This document shows positions 23,475 through 33,250 of a stretch of DNA of 64,000 nucleotides, piece after piece. The translations under genes were made by a program, and so were the position numbers. Source of the stretch: Flavobacterium hercynium. Lineage in GTDB: Bacteria; Bacteroidota; Bacteroidia; Flavobacteriales; Flavobacteriaceae. Numbering within the stretch: position 1 is the stretch's first letter; each line of letters opens with the position of its first letter. The notes under the pieces are model-generated. The model was not told where the DNA came from and searched no databases. It saw nothing but the letters and a program-made list of their open reading frames with translations. The stretch is from contig NZ_MUGW01000008.1 of assembly GCF_002217285.1 (NCBI RefSeq), forward strand, positions 258,396 through 322,395. Reading direction: 5' to 3'.

Positions 23475-25271
23475 CTAGTCGTTCAATTTCAAAACAGCCA
23501 TAAATGCTTCTTGTGGAATTTCAACATTTCCTACCTGACGCATACGTTTTTTACCTTTTTTCTGTTTTTCCAAAAGTTTACGTTTACGAGAGATATCTCC
23601 ACCATAACATTTTGCGGTAACGTCTTTACGAAGTGCTTTAATCGTTTCACGAGCAATAATTTTAGCACCAATTGCAGCCTGAATCGGAATGTCGAATTGT
23701 TGTCTCGGAATCAGTTCGCGTAATTTCTCGGTCATTTTTTTACCGATATTATAAGCATTGTCTTCGTGAATCAAAGCAGAAAGCGCATCAACCGTTTGTG
23801 CATTCAAAAGAACATCTAACTTAACCAGTTTTGAAGTTCTCATTCCGATAGGGGAATAATCAAAAGAAGCATATCCTTTAGAAACCGTTTTAAGACGATC
23901 GTAAAAATCGAATACAATTTCTGCCAATGGCATATCAAAATTCAATTCAACACGTTCAGTAGTCAAATACGTTTGATTTGTAATTTGACCGCGTTTTTCG
24001 ATACAAAGACTCATTACGTTTCCAACAAAATCAGCTTTTGTAATGATAGTTGCTTTAATAAAAGGTTCTTCAACTCGGTCTAAACGGGAAGGTTCAGGTA
24101 AGTCAGAAGGATTGTTTACCACAAATGCAGTTTCAGGATCTTTCTTAGTATAAGCAAGATACGAAACGTTAGGTACTGTAGTAATTACAGTCATATCGAA
24201 CTCACGCTCTAAACGTTCCTGAATAATTTCCATGTGAAGCATACCTAAGAATCCGCAACGGAAACCAAATCCTAATGCCGCAGAACTTTCAGGAGTAAAT
24301 ACCAATGAAGCATCATTCAATTGCAGTTTTTCCATAGAAGAACGCAAATCTTCATAATCTTCTGTGTCAACAGGATAAATTCCGGCGAAAACCATTGGTT
24401 TTACATCCTCGAAACCTGTAATCATATTCGTTGTTGGCGTTTTGGCATCTGTAAGTGTATCACCCACTTTTACCTCTTTGGCTTCTTTGATTCCAGAAAT
24501 CAAATAACCAACATCACCCGAAGAAATAACATTTTTAGGAACCTGATTTAATTTTAAAGTTCCAATTTCGTCAGCAAAATATTCATTTCCGGTGGCCATG
24601 AATTTAATTTTCTGTCCTTTTTTGATTTGACCGTTTACAACTCTAAAAATTACTTCGATTCCACGAAACGGATTGTAAACCGAGTCAAAAATCAAAGCTT
24701 GTAATGGCTCATCCGGATTTCCTTTAGGAGCAGGAATTTTTTCGATAATGGCAGCCAGAATATTTTCTACACCAAAACCTGTTTTTCCTGAAGCGTGAAT
24801 AATATCTTCTAATTTACATCCCAATAAATCGATAATATCATCACTAACTTCTTCCGGGTTAGCACTTGGTAAATCTACTTTATTTAAAACCGGAATAATT
24901 TCCAGATCATTTTCTAAGGCTAAGTATAAATTCGAAATTGTTTGTGCCTGAATACTCTGAGCAGCATCAACAATTAACAGTGCACCTTCGCAGGCAGCAA
25001 TCGAACGCGAAACTTCGTATGAAAAGTCAACGTGACCAGGAGTGTCAATTAAATTTAAAATATATTCTTCTCCTTTATAAGTATATTCCATTTGTATGGC
25101 GTGACTTTTTATGGTAATACCACGTTCACGTTCCAGATCCATGTTGTCAAGCAATTGTGCTTTTTCTTCACGAGCTGTAACCGTTTGTGTAGCGCCCAAT
25201 AATCGGTCTGCCAATGTACTTTTACCGTGGTCAATGTGTGCAATAATGCAAAAGTTACGTATCTTTTTCAT
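23475..25271 (-). CDS. lepA: Elongation factor 4 (LepA), back-translocating GTPase
   Basis: A 598-residue translational GTPase, the normal LepA length. G1 [15 protein letters not shown] is at residues about 10-24, then [12 protein letters not shown]3 DTPGHVDF, G4 NKVDLPSA. The LepA-specific C-terminal domain is complete ([52 protein letters not shown]). EF4 acts on stalled or mis-translocated ribosomes in the cytoplasm. A single gene with its own promoter; identity is secure. Confidence 0.97.
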   Translation of the reverse strand: MKKIRNFCIIAHIDHGKSTLADRLLGATQTVTAREEKAQLLDNMDLERERGITIKSHAIQMEYTYKGEEYILNLIDTPGHVDFSYEVSRSIAACEGALLIVDAAQSIQAQTISNLYLALENDLEIIPVLNKVDLPSANPEEVSDDIIDLLGCKLEDIIHASGKTGFGVENILAAIIEKIPAPKGNPDEPLQALIFDSVYNPFRGIEVIFRVVNGQIKKGQKIKFMATGNEYFADEIGTLKLNQVPKNVISSGDVGYLISGIKEAKEVKVGDTLTDAKTPTTNMITGFEDVKPMVFAGIYPVDTEDYEDLRSSMEKLQLNDASLVFTPESSAALGFGFRCGFLGMLHMEIIQERLEREFDMTVITTVPNVSYLAYTKKDPETAFVVNNPSDLPEPSRLDRVEEPFIKATIITKADFVGNVMSLCIEKRGQITNQTYLTTERVELNFDMPLAEIVFDFYDRLKTVSKGYASFDYSPIGMRTSKLVKLDVLLNAQTVDALSALIHEDNAYNIGKKMTEKLRELIPRQQFDIPIQAAIGAKIIARETIKALRKDVTAKCYGGDISRKRKLLEKQKKGKKRMRQVGNVEIPQEAFMAVLKLND

Positions 25272-25361
25272 TTTCTATATTCAGTTCTCTCTAAGAGTTT
25301 TAGTAATTTTTGGGTATAAATTTGCTTTGCTGTAAATACTTTAAAGCCTACTATTAAGGGG

Positions 25362-25369
25362 CAAAGATA
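25362..25369 (-). promoter_or_regulatory. Candidate -7 box for lepA
   Basis: The minus strand reads TATCTTTG, a perfect TAnnTTTG, about 91 bases upstream of the lepA start. The -33 element is not clear. Confidence 0.4.
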
Positions 25370-25434
25370 GCGCAAAGTTTTGGATTCTGGAATGTAGTTG
25401 TCCGATAGTTAGATCTTAAAGATAAAATTGTACT

Positions 25435-26160
25435 TTAAAATTCAAAATTAAATCCTTTTTCCGTTAATTTTTTATAGATAGCAGCATCAAATTTGTAAAG
25501 TTTTGCCGCTCTGTGTGAGACATCCTGCTGTTTTTCGTCGAGTGCTACAAGGAGTTTCATGTGAAGAAATTTTCGTCTGAAATTAGATTTATCCAATGCA
25601 ACGCCCATAATTTCTTCATACAAATGCATCAATTGCAAAAGTGTAAATTTTTCAGGCAACAGATTAAAACCAATTGGAGCCTGACGAATCCTGTTGCGTA
25701 AATGCATTATACTGTATTTCAGAATCTCGTTGTGGTCAAAAATTAAATCCGGAATATCCGTAATCTTACGCCATTTGGCCTGAGTAACTCTGGAGCCTGC
25801 TTTTATGTTGTAGTCTTCCTGATTTATTAAAGTGTAATAACCGATTGTGATCACACGCTCAAAAAGTACACGATCAGGATCTGTAAAAGCTTTTAACTGT
25901 TCCAGATAAACATTTTCGAGATTTGTAAGTTCGAATACAACCCGGTTTGCCGCATTATCAGTACTTTCTTTAGTTTTAACCAAACCACCAAGCAGTCCCC
26001 ATTTTCCAATACTCTCCCCTTCGGCATGTTGTACCAAAAGCACTTCCAGATTTTGTTTGTTGAAACCAAATATAACACAGTCAATAGAAAGTTCTTCTAC
26101 AATTTCGGTTCCGGTTGCTTCGGTATTTTGATTGTTATTTTTGGCGTGTAAAGATTCCAT
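25435..26160 (-). CDS. NUDIX-fold transcriptional regulator (NrtR/AraR-like), downstream paralog
   Basis: A 241-residue protein with an N-terminal NUDIX fold (IDCVIFGFNKQNLEVLLVQH) and a C-terminal winged helix (about residues 165-241, FTLLQLMHLYEEIMGV, RKFLHMKLLVALDE, HRAAKLYKF). The NUDIX box GGLVKTKESTDNAANRVVFE has lost the catalytic Glu of the RE pair and one of the EE pair (R-V-V-F-E-L), so hydrolysis is unlikely and ligand sensing is expected. It lies 17 bp after its paralog and is co-transcribed. In Bacteroidota this family includes pentose-responsive regulators; adjacency to xylBA supports a xylose or arabinose role, as inference. Confidence 0.85.
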   Translation of the reverse strand: MESLHAKNNNQNTEATGTEIVEELSIDCVIFGFNKQNLEVLLVQHAEGESIGKWGLLGGLVKTKESTDNAANRVVFELTNLENVYLEQLKAFTDPDRVLFERVITIGYYTLINQEDYNIKAGSRVTQAKWRKITDIPDLIFDHNEILKYSIMHLRNRIRQAPIGFNLLPEKFTLLQLMHLYEEIMGVALDKSNFRRKFLHMKLLVALDEKQQDVSHRAAKLYKFDAAIYKKLTEKGFNFEF

Positions 26161-26177
26161 TTTTGATTCAGTAAATT

Positions 26178-26894
26178 TTAAAACTCAAAATTGAATCCTT
26201 TTTCAGTAAGTTTTTTATAAATAGCAGGGTCAAACTTGTATAGTTTAGCGGCACGATGCGAAACATCCTGTTGTTTCTCATCAAGCTCAACCAATAATTT
26301 CATGTGAAGAATCTTGCGTCTGAAATTCGATTTATCCATTTCGATCCCCAAAACTTCCTCATATAAATGCATAAGCTGCAATAAGGTAAATTTTTCAGGT
26401 AAAAGATTAAACCCGATTGGCGCCTGACGAACTCTGTTGCGAAGATGTCTCAGGCTATAAGATAAGATTTCGTTGTGGTCGTAAATTAAATCAGGAATAG
26501 TATTGATTTTATACCATTTGGCATCAGATGCCGTAAAACCGGCTTTAATATTATAGTCTTCTCGTTTTACGAGTGCATAATAACCAATAGTAATAACACG
26601 ACGAAGCGGAAAACGATCAGGGTCTCCAAAAGCTTTCAATTGCTCCAGATAAATGTTATCAAGGCCCGTTAGTTCGTTCAGCAAACGATGTGCTGCATTA
26701 TCAGTACTTTCCTTTTTATAAATCCAACCTCCCGGAAGTCCCCATTTACCTTTACTGATTCCTTCTCCGTGTTGTACCAAAAGTACCTCCAAGCTTCCTT
26801 TGTCAAAACCAAATATAACACAGTCAATCGTGATTGCATTCATTGCAGTCTGCTCATTTTTCAGAGCTGAATCATCCTCTACATTTTTAACCAT
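26178..26894 (-). CDS. NUDIX-fold transcriptional regulator (NrtR/AraR-like), upstream paralog
   Basis: A 238-residue paralog of the 25435 gene with the same architecture: NUDIX fold (IDCVIFGFDKGSLEVLLVQH), degenerate box (GGWIYKKESTDNAAHRLLNE, then LTGL: the two catalytic Glu of REUxEE are Leu), and a C-terminal winged helix almost identical to that of the paralog from VRQAPIGFNLLPEKFTLL onward. It is divergent from xylB across a 394-bp regulatory region. Near-identical DNA-binding domains suggest that both regulators recognise related operators, while different NUDIX parts may sense different sugars or sugar phosphates. Confidence 0.86.
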   Translation of the reverse strand: MVKNVEDDSALKNEQTAMNAITIDCVIFGFDKGSLEVLLVQHGEGISKGKWGLPGGWIYKKESTDNAAHRLLNELTGLDNIYLEQLKAFGDPDRFPLRRVITIGYYALVKREDYNIKAGFTASDAKWYKINTIPDLIYDHNEILSYSLRHLRNRVRQAPIGFNLLPEKFTLLQLMHLYEEVLGIEMDKSNFRRKILHMKLLVELDEKQQDVSHRAAKLYKFDPAIYKKLTEKGFNFEF

Positions 26895-27288
26895 ATTCTA
26901 ACTAAAATTTTGACAAATTAAATAAATAAAATGAATAACTGACTGTTTTGAAACCTTATATTTTTTTTAACGTAATAATTTTCTGAAAATCAGCTGATTG
27001 TTTTATTCTCATTTTTAATGTTTTTTGAAAAAAGGTCTTAAATGACTGATTGTCAAATCGCTGATTCGTTATTTTTTTGACATTTTTTATTTCAATTTTA
27101 GACTCTATTTTAGGATATCTGTAATAATCGATATTGATTAATTGTAATAGCAAAAAAAAACATCTAATATTTTGTTAATATAGAAAAAATGTTTTACACT
27201 TGTAGTCAAGTTAACCATAAGTTAAACTCAGTTTGACCATAAGTTAAAAAGAAACAAATATATTCTATAATTAATTAAAATACCACAA
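26895..27288. promoter_or_regulatory. Divergent control region between NUDIX regulators and xylB
   Basis: 394 bases, very AT-rich, no gene. The right part has a promoter for xylB (TTG at 27172-27174, 20-base spacer, TACACTTG at 27195-27202). Directly downstream come two direct repeats. The left part holds several homopolymer A/T runs but no feature I can name. Confidence 0.6.
27212..27248 (+). promoter_or_regulatory. Putative operator: 22-bp-phased direct repeat
   Basis: TAACCATAAGTTAAA at 27212-27226 and TGACCATAAGTTAAA at 27234-27248, 22 bp apart, so on the same helix face. The stretch GTTAAACTCAGTTTGAC between and across them is also a near-palindrome. It lies about 10 bases downstream of the xylB -7 box, where a bound repressor would block transcription. 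The likely ligand is the adjacent NUDIX regulators; this is inference. Confidence 0.55.
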
Positions 27289-28782
27289 ATGTTATTTTTA
27301 GGAATTGATTTAGGAAGCTCATCGATAAAACTATCAGTATTCGACCCTGAAAACGGAGCGATTATTGGCGCTGTTAGCGTTCCGGATTTTGAAATGCCAA
27401 TCATTGCTCCCCAATTTGGTTGGGCGGAACAAGATCCGGAGACCTGGTGGCAATTTGTTAAAGACGGAATCAAACAATTGGGAGCAAAATCAGCAATAGA
27501 TTTAAAGAAAATTGCAGGAATTGGTATTGCGTATCAAATGCATGGTTTGGTTTTGACGGATGAGAATTTAAATCCTGTTCGCTCTTCAATTATTTGGTGC
27601 GATAGCCGTGCAGCTCTTATTGGAGATGACGTGTATGCAAAAATGGGTGCTGAAAATTGTCAGCAGCAAATTTTGGGAAGTCCGGGAAATTTTACTGCTT
27701 CAAAATTGAAATGGGTTAAGGAAAACGAACCTGCTGTTTTTGAAAAAGCAAAATACATGATGCTTCCAGGTGATTTTATCGCTGCAAAATTATCAAAAAT
27801 TGCCCAAACAAGTACTTCTGGATTATCAGAAGCAGCATTATGGAATTTCTCAAAAGGGAAATTGGCAACTGAAATTCTTTCTGAAATGGGATTGTCGGCA
27901 GACATCGTTCCTGAAATTGTTTCCAACTTTGGAATTCAGGCAACTGTTCATCCGGAAATAGCACAGGAACTAGGCTTAAATCCAGATGCAAAAATAACTT
28001 ACAGAGCAGGAGATCAGCCAAACAATGCCTTGTCATTGAATGTGTTGAAACCTGGAGAAATAGCTACAACAGCCGGAACTTCGGCAGTCGTTTATGCTGT
28101 AAGCGATCAGGATGCTTACGACAAACAAAACAGAATCAATACTTTTTTACACGTAAACAATACAGAAACTCAAAAACATAACGGTGTAATGTTATGCATT
28201 AACGGTTCTGGAATTTTATACCAATGGCTGCGCAAAATTATGTCAGTAGACAGAGCTGATTTAATAGCTTATGAAAAGCTAAATGCTGAAGCTGCAAAAG
28301 TAGAAGCAGGAAGCAACGGACTTCGTTTTTACCCTTTTGGAAATGGTGTTGAACGTATTTTCAATAATAAAAATGCAACATCAGGAATTCAGAATTTAAA
28401 TTTCAACATTCATCAGCCTTCCCATTTAGTTCGTGCTGCATGTGAAGGAATCGTGTTCGCTATGAATTATGGTTTTGATGTAATGAAATCGGTTGGTGTA
28501 TCCGGAACAGTAGTAAGAGCAGGTAATGCCAACTTATTTTTAAGTCCGGTTTTTAGAGAAATCTTTACCAATACCACCCAAACAACTTTAGAATTATACA
28601 ACACTTCTGGTGCCGAAGGTGCTGCAAGAGGTGCTGCTTACGGATACGGATATTACAATTCACTCGACGAAGCTTTTCAGGGATTGCAATGTTTAGATCG
28701 TATTGAACCCAATAAAATCCTAACAAATCAATACCAGGATTTATATCACGAATGGAAAAATCATATTAAAATAGAACAATAA
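27289..28782 (+). CDS. xylB: Xylulokinase
   Basis: A 497-residue FGGY-family sugar kinase that phosphorylates D-xylulose to xylulose 5-phosphate, which enters the pentose phosphate pathway. Landmarks: phosphate loop [17 protein letters not shown] at the N-terminus, [29 protein letters not shown] (catalytic-region Asp), the second FGGY phosphate motif [11 protein letters not shown], and [14 protein letters not shown] near the C-terminus. Length is normal. xylA follows after 2 bp, so the two are one operon, led by the promoter and operator at 27172-27248. Confidence 0.94.
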   Translation: MLFLGIDLGSSSIKLSVFDPENGAIIGAVSVPDFEMPIIAPQFGWAEQDPETWWQFVKDGIKQLGAKSAIDLKKIAGIGIAYQMHGLVLTDENLNPVRSSIIWCDSRAALIGDDVYAKMGAENCQQQILGSPGNFTASKLKWVKENEPAVFEKAKYMMLPGDFIAAKLSKIAQTSTSGLSEAALWNFSKGKLATEILSEMGLSADIVPEIVSNFGIQATVHPEIAQELGLNPDAKITYRAGDQPNNALSLNVLKPGEIATTAGTSAVVYAVSDQDAYDKQNRINTFLHVNNTETQKHNGVMLCINGSGILYQWLRKIMSVDRADLIAYEKLNAEAAKVEAGSNGLRFYPFGNGVERIFNNKNATSGIQNLNFNIHQPSHLVRAACEGIVFAMNYGFDVMKSVGVSGTVVRAGNANLFLSPVFREIFTNTTQTTLELYNTSGAEGAARGAAYGYGYYNSLDEAFQGLQCLDRIEPNKILTNQYQDLYHEWKNHIKIEQ

Positions 28783-28784
28783 TA

Positions 28785-30104
28785 ATGAGCACAACGAACC
28801 AATATTTTAAAAACATCGATACTATTAAGTTCGAAGGAAGAGAAAGTGATAACCCATTAGCATTTAAATGGTACGATGAAAATCGTGTCGTTGCCGGAAA
28901 AACACTGAAAGAACATTTACGTTTTTCAATGGCTTACTGGCATACGCTATGCAATACAGGAGGAGATCCGTTTGGTGCTTCTACAGAAACTTTTGCATGG
29001 GATAAAAATGAAAATGCAATTTTAAGAGCTAAAGACAAAATGGATGCGGCTTTTGAATTTATGACAAAATTAGGTTTGCCATATTATTGTTTTCATGATG
29101 TTGATGTTGTGGACGATGCTCCAACATTAGCAGAATTTGAAACTCGTATTCAGACAATGGTTGAATACGCAAAACAAAAACAACAGGAATCAGGAATTAA
29201 ATTATTGTGGGGAACTTCAAACTTGTTCAGTAATCCTCGTTACATGAATGGTGCAGCTACGAATCCAAACTTTGATGTTTTGGCTTACGCAGGTGCTCAG
29301 GCAAAAATTGCTATCGATGCTACTATCGCACTTGGTGGTGAGAATTATGTTTTCTGGGGAGGACGTGAAGGATACATGAGTTTGTTGAATACAGACATGA
29401 AAAGAGAATTAGACCACTTAGGAAGATTCTTGAATACTTGTAAAGACTACGCTCGTAAAGAAGGTTTCAAAGGAAACTTCCTGATCGAACCAAAACCAAT
29501 GGAGCCAACAAAACACCAATATGATTATGATGCTGCTACTTCATTAGGATTTATAAACAAATACGGACTTCAAAATGATTTCAAATTAAATCTTGAAGTT
29601 AACCATGCTACACTTGCAGGTCATTCTTTTGAGCACGAATTGCAAGTTGCTGTTGATGCCGGAATGTTAGGAAGTATTGATGCTAACCGTGGTGATTACC
29701 AAAATGGTTGGGATACAGATCAATTCCCTATTAATCTTCAAGAGGTTACACAAGCAATGTTGGTAATCTTAGAAGGTGGCGGAATTCAAGGTGGTGGTGT
29801 AAACTTTGATGCTAAAGTGAGAAGAAATTCAATCGATTTAGAAGACAAATTTATTGCACACATATCTGGAATGGATGTTTTTGCAAGAGGATTAATCTGT
29901 GCAGATCAAATTTTACAAAATACAGATTACAAAAAATTACGCACACAACGTTACAGCTCATTTGATGGTGGTAATGGCGCTAAGTTCGAAAAAGGAGAAT
30001 TGACTCTTGAAGATTTAAGCAAAATTGCACGTGCAAGCGGAGAGCCTCAGCCTTTAAGCGGCAGACAAGAATTATTCGAACAAATCATTTCGAATGCATA
30101 CTAA
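28785..30104 (+). CDS. xylA: Xylose isomerase
   Basis: A 439-residue class II xylose isomerase (D-xylose to D-xylulose; metal-dependent TIM barrel, cytoplasm). Key stretches are [19 protein letters not shown] (catalytic His and Asp), [23 protein letters not shown] (metal Glu and catalytic Lys), [19 protein letters not shown] (metal ligands) and [17 protein letters not shown]. Length fits the long bacterial class. It is coupled to xylB by a 2-bp gap and followed after 45 bp by susC, so catabolic and uptake genes of the locus appear transcriptionally linked. Confidence 0.96.
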   Translation: MSTTNQYFKNIDTIKFEGRESDNPLAFKWYDENRVVAGKTLKEHLRFSMAYWHTLCNTGGDPFGASTETFAWDKNENAILRAKDKMDAAFEFMTKLGLPYYCFHDVDVVDDAPTLAEFETRIQTMVEYAKQKQQESGIKLLWGTSNLFSNPRYMNGAATNPNFDVLAYAGAQAKIAIDATIALGGENYVFWGGREGYMSLLNTDMKRELDHLGRFLNTCKDYARKEGFKGNFLIEPKPMEPTKHQYDYDAATSLGFINKYGLQNDFKLNLEVNHATLAGHSFEHELQVAVDAGMLGSIDANRGDYQNGWDTDQFPINLQEVTQAMLVILEGGGIQGGGVNFDAKVRRNSIDLEDKFIAHISGMDVFARGLICADQILQNTDYKKLRTQRYSSFDGGNGAKFEKGELTLEDLSKIARASGEPQPLSGRQELFEQIISNAY

Positions 30105-30149
30105 ATTATCAGAGTAACTATCTATAAATTTAACCAATCCTTAATTATT

Positions 30150-33100
30150 ATGAAAAGCAAATATTGTATAAAAACAAAAATGCTTCCGTTTTGTATGGCG
30201 CTGTTGCTTAGCGTATTTACATGGCAGTCCGGTTTTGCTCAGGAGCAATCCAAATTCGTAAGCGGAAACGTAACATCGGCAGACGACAACATGGGAGTTC
30301 CGGGTGCTACAGTTGTAGTGCAGGGGTCAAAAGCAAGTACAGTAACTGATTTTGATGGATTATATAAAATTGAAGCGAAAGCCGGCGATGTATTGCTAGT
30401 AAGCTTTATGGGATATAAAACACAAAAGGTTACCGTTGGAACACAAAGAACAATAAACGTTACTTTACAAGGTGAAACAGCTGAACTTAAAGAAATTGTT
30501 GTTATCGGTTACGGTACACAAAAGAAAAAGGTAAACACGGCTGCAACATCATTAGTATCTGGAAAAGATATTCAGCAAGTAGCAAGCTTAGATGTTGTAA
30601 ATGCTTTACAAGGTCAGGCATCAGGGGTTAACGTAACTTCATCTTCAGGACAACCGGGAGCAAACATGGTGGTAAACATTCGTGGAGCAGGTACTGCAGG
30701 AAAAAGTGATCCTCTTTATGTAGTTGATGGTGTTGTTGTTGATAACGGTATCGGATACCTTGATCCTTCAGCTATCGAAAGAATCGACGTTCTTAAAGAT
30801 GCTTCTGCTGCTTCTATCTACGGAGCAAGAGCTGCAAATGGAGTTATCCTTGTAACGACTAAAAAAGGTAAAGACGGAAAAATGAATATCGCTTTAAACA
30901 GCTATACAGGTTTTCAGCAAGTTGCAAAAAGACTTGACCTTTTGAATACAAGAGAATATACTACTATCATGAACGAAGCTCGTGTAAACTCTGGTTTAAC
31001 ACCTTTGTACAGCCAGGCACAAATAAATGGTACTAGTACAGATTGGCAAGATCATTTGTTCAATGACGGAGCAATAAAACAAAACCACTCTTTATTAATT
31101 ACAGGTGGTGATAAAAAATCGACTATTGCAACAGGATTGTCTTACTACGGACAAGACGGTATGATTGGTTCTGCAAATAATCAGTCAAGTTATGACCGTA
31201 TTACTTTTAGTGTGAACTCAACTTCACAGGTAATTGAAAACTATTTGAAAATTGGAGAAAACTTTACTTACTCTAACACTAAATCAAGTGGTGTTGCTGA
31301 TGACGGTATCTACAGTAACGGAATCAGAAGCTTTATAAACGCTGCTCCGATTGATAATCCTTATGATGCTAATGGAGATTTTGCAAGATCTAATATTTCT
31401 GCTGACGTTTCTAACCCTGTTGGGTCATTATACTACAATAACTTTAATCAAACTAAAAACAATCGTTTTGTAGGGAATCTTTTTGCTGAATTAAAAATCT
31501 TAAAAGATCTTACGTTTAGAACAAGTTTTGGTGTTGATATGACAGATAGTAATTACCGTTCTTTCAGACCAGTTTATTCTCTTTCTTCAAGCGACAACAA
31601 TGTGGTTTCAAGTGTTACTCAAAGTGGTACAAAATCACTGGGATGGATTTTTGAAAATACATTACAATACAAGTTTGTACTTGCAGGATCTCATAACTTT
31701 GATTTATTAGCGGGTACTTCTGCTAAAAAGAATACAGCAGACTATATGGAAGGTCAAGGTAGAAATTTAATTTTTACTGACTTTGCTCATGCTTACCTTG
31801 ATAACTCAAAAGACCCAACGTCTAATGTGGTAAAAGGTAACCGTACAGATTATGCTATTCAGTCTTACTTTGGTCGTTTATTATACGATTACGACAACAA
31901 ATATTTATTATCTGCTACAGTACGTAGAGACGGATCTTCAGAGTTTGGACCAAATAACAAATATGCTATTTTCCCATCATTCTCTGCAGGTTGGAACTTA
32001 GATCGTGAAACTTTCTTTAAAGAAAACGCAGTATTAAATACATTTAAACTTAGAGCGAGCTGGGGACAAAATGGTAATGACCAGTTCTCAAGAAGATTTG
32101 CTTACATGTCAGTTGTAAACTCAACAAACAAAGGATACCACTTTGGAACTGGAGACGAAACTGTATTAGTAGGTTCAAGCCCTGATCAGCTTGCTGACCG
32201 TAACTTAAAATGGGAAACTTCAGAGCAATTAGACTTAGGTTTTGATGCTACATTGTTTACTAATTTTACTTTAACATTCGATTACTACGATAAGAAAACA
32301 AAAGATTGGTTAGTGTTGGCTTCTATCCCAACGTATGCAGGAGCAACAGCACCTTATATTAATGGTGGAGACGTAAGCAATAAAGGATACGAGATTGCTT
32401 TAGGATACCGTAAAAGTTTCGGAGGCTGGAATTTTGGTATCAATGCAAACATTTCGCATAACGAAAACAAAGTACTTAGAATTGCTAACAATGAAGGAAT
32501 CATTCACGGAGAATCTAACTTATTATTTCAAGGTTTAGACGAAATGAACCGTGTTGAAGTTGGAAAACCAATGGGTTATTTCTGGGGATTACAAACAAAT
32601 GGTGTTTTCCAAAATGCAGCTGAGGTTGCAGCAGGTGTTCAGCCAAATGCTTCTCCTGGTGATGTTCGTTTTGTTGACTTAAACGGAGACGGAAAAATCG
32701 ATGCTAATGATAAAACAGAAGTTGGTAATCCTAATCCTGATTATACATACGGTGTTAATTTTGACTTGTCTTACAAAGCATTTGATTTATCTGTAAATAC
32801 TTATGGTACAGCTGGTGGACAAAACGTTTTTGGAGTTCATGATTATACTCGTGCTTACTCAAACCACACAACAGAGATATTAAACAGATGGACTTCTGAA
32901 GGAACATCTAATACAACTCCAAGAGTTACTTACGGAACAGATCCTAATGGAAACTATACAAAGTTCTCAGATTTATATGTTCAGGATTCAGATTTCTTCA
33001 GAATTAAGAACGTAACTATTGGATGTGATTTAGTAAAATTATCTGACAAATTGAGTTTCTTCAGCAAATTTAGATTGTACGTTGCAGCTAACAACCTTTA

Positions 33101-33242
33101 CACTTTTACAAAATATAAAGGAATGGATCCGGAAATTGGTTTTGGAAACGTAAACGTAGGTCAGGAATGGGCAAGAGGTATTGATGTTGGATATTACCCA
33201 CAACCGAGATCTTATATGATGGGTCTTAATGTTAACTTTTAA
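30150..33242 (+). CDS. susC: SusC-family TonB-dependent outer-membrane transporter
   Basis: A 1030-residue SusC/RagA transporter that imports oligosaccharides across the outer membrane with its SusD lid. Signal peptide: core PFCMALLLSVFTW, cleavage after GFAQ. Residues about 35-115 are the carboxypeptidase-regulatory-like domain (VSGNVTSADDNMGVPGATVV, DFDGLYKIEAKAGDVLLVSF). A TonB-box region (KEIVVIGYGTQKKK) follows, then the plug (VNALQGQASGVNV, NIRGAG, DPLYVVDGV, ASAASIYGARAANGVILVTT) and a long barrel ending with an aromatic strand (PRSYMMGLNVNF). susD follows after 8 bp. Its position between xylBA and glycosidases predicts xylan-derived oligosaccharides as cargo. Confidence 0.96.
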   Translation: MKSKYCIKTKMLPFCMALLLSVFTWQSGFAQEQSKFVSGNVTSADDNMGVPGATVVVQGSKASTVTDFDGLYKIEAKAGDVLLVSFMGYKTQKVTVGTQRTINVTLQGETAELKEIVVIGYGTQKKKVNTAATSLVSGKDIQQVASLDVVNALQGQASGVNVTSSSGQPGANMVVNIRGAGTAGKSDPLYVVDGVVVDNGIGYLDPSAIERIDVLKDASAASIYGARAANGVILVTTKKGKDGKMNIALNSYTGFQQVAKRLDLLNTREYTTIMNEARVNSGLTPLYSQAQINGTSTDWQDHLFNDGAIKQNHSLLITGGDKKSTIATGLSYYGQDGMIGSANNQSSYDRITFSVNSTSQVIENYLKIGENFTYSNTKSSGVADDGIYSNGIRSFINAAPIDNPYDANGDFARSNISADVSNPVGSLYYNNFNQTKNNRFVGNLFAELKILKDLTFRTSFGVDMTDSNYRSFRPVYSLSSSDNNVVSSVTQSGTKSLGWIFENTLQYKFVLAGSHNFDLLAGTSAKKNTADYMEGQGRNLIFTDFAHAYLDNSKDPTSNVVKGNRTDYAIQSYFGRLLYDYDNKYLLSATVRRDGSSEFGPNNKYAIFPSFSAGWNLDRETFFKENAVLNTFKLRASWGQNGNDQFSRRFAYMSVVNSTNKGYHFGTGDETVLVGSSPDQLADRNLKWETSEQLDLGFDATLFTNFTLTFDYYDKKTKDWLVLASIPTYAGATAPYINGGDVSNKGYEIALGYRKSFGGWNFGINANISHNENKVLRIANNEGIIHGESNLLFQGLDEMNRVEVGKPMGYFWGLQTNGVFQNAAEVAAGVQPNASPGDVRFVDLNGDGKIDANDKTEVGNPNPDYTYGVNFDLSYKAFDLSVNTYGTAGGQNVFGVHDYTRAYSNHTTEILNRWTSEGTSNTTPRVTYGTDPNGNYTKFSDLYVQDSDFFRIKNVTIGCDLVKLSDKLSFFSKFRLYVAANNLYTFTKYKGMDPEIGFGNVNVGQEWARGIDVGYYPQPRSYMMGLNVNF

Positions 33243-33250
33243 TTTACGAA

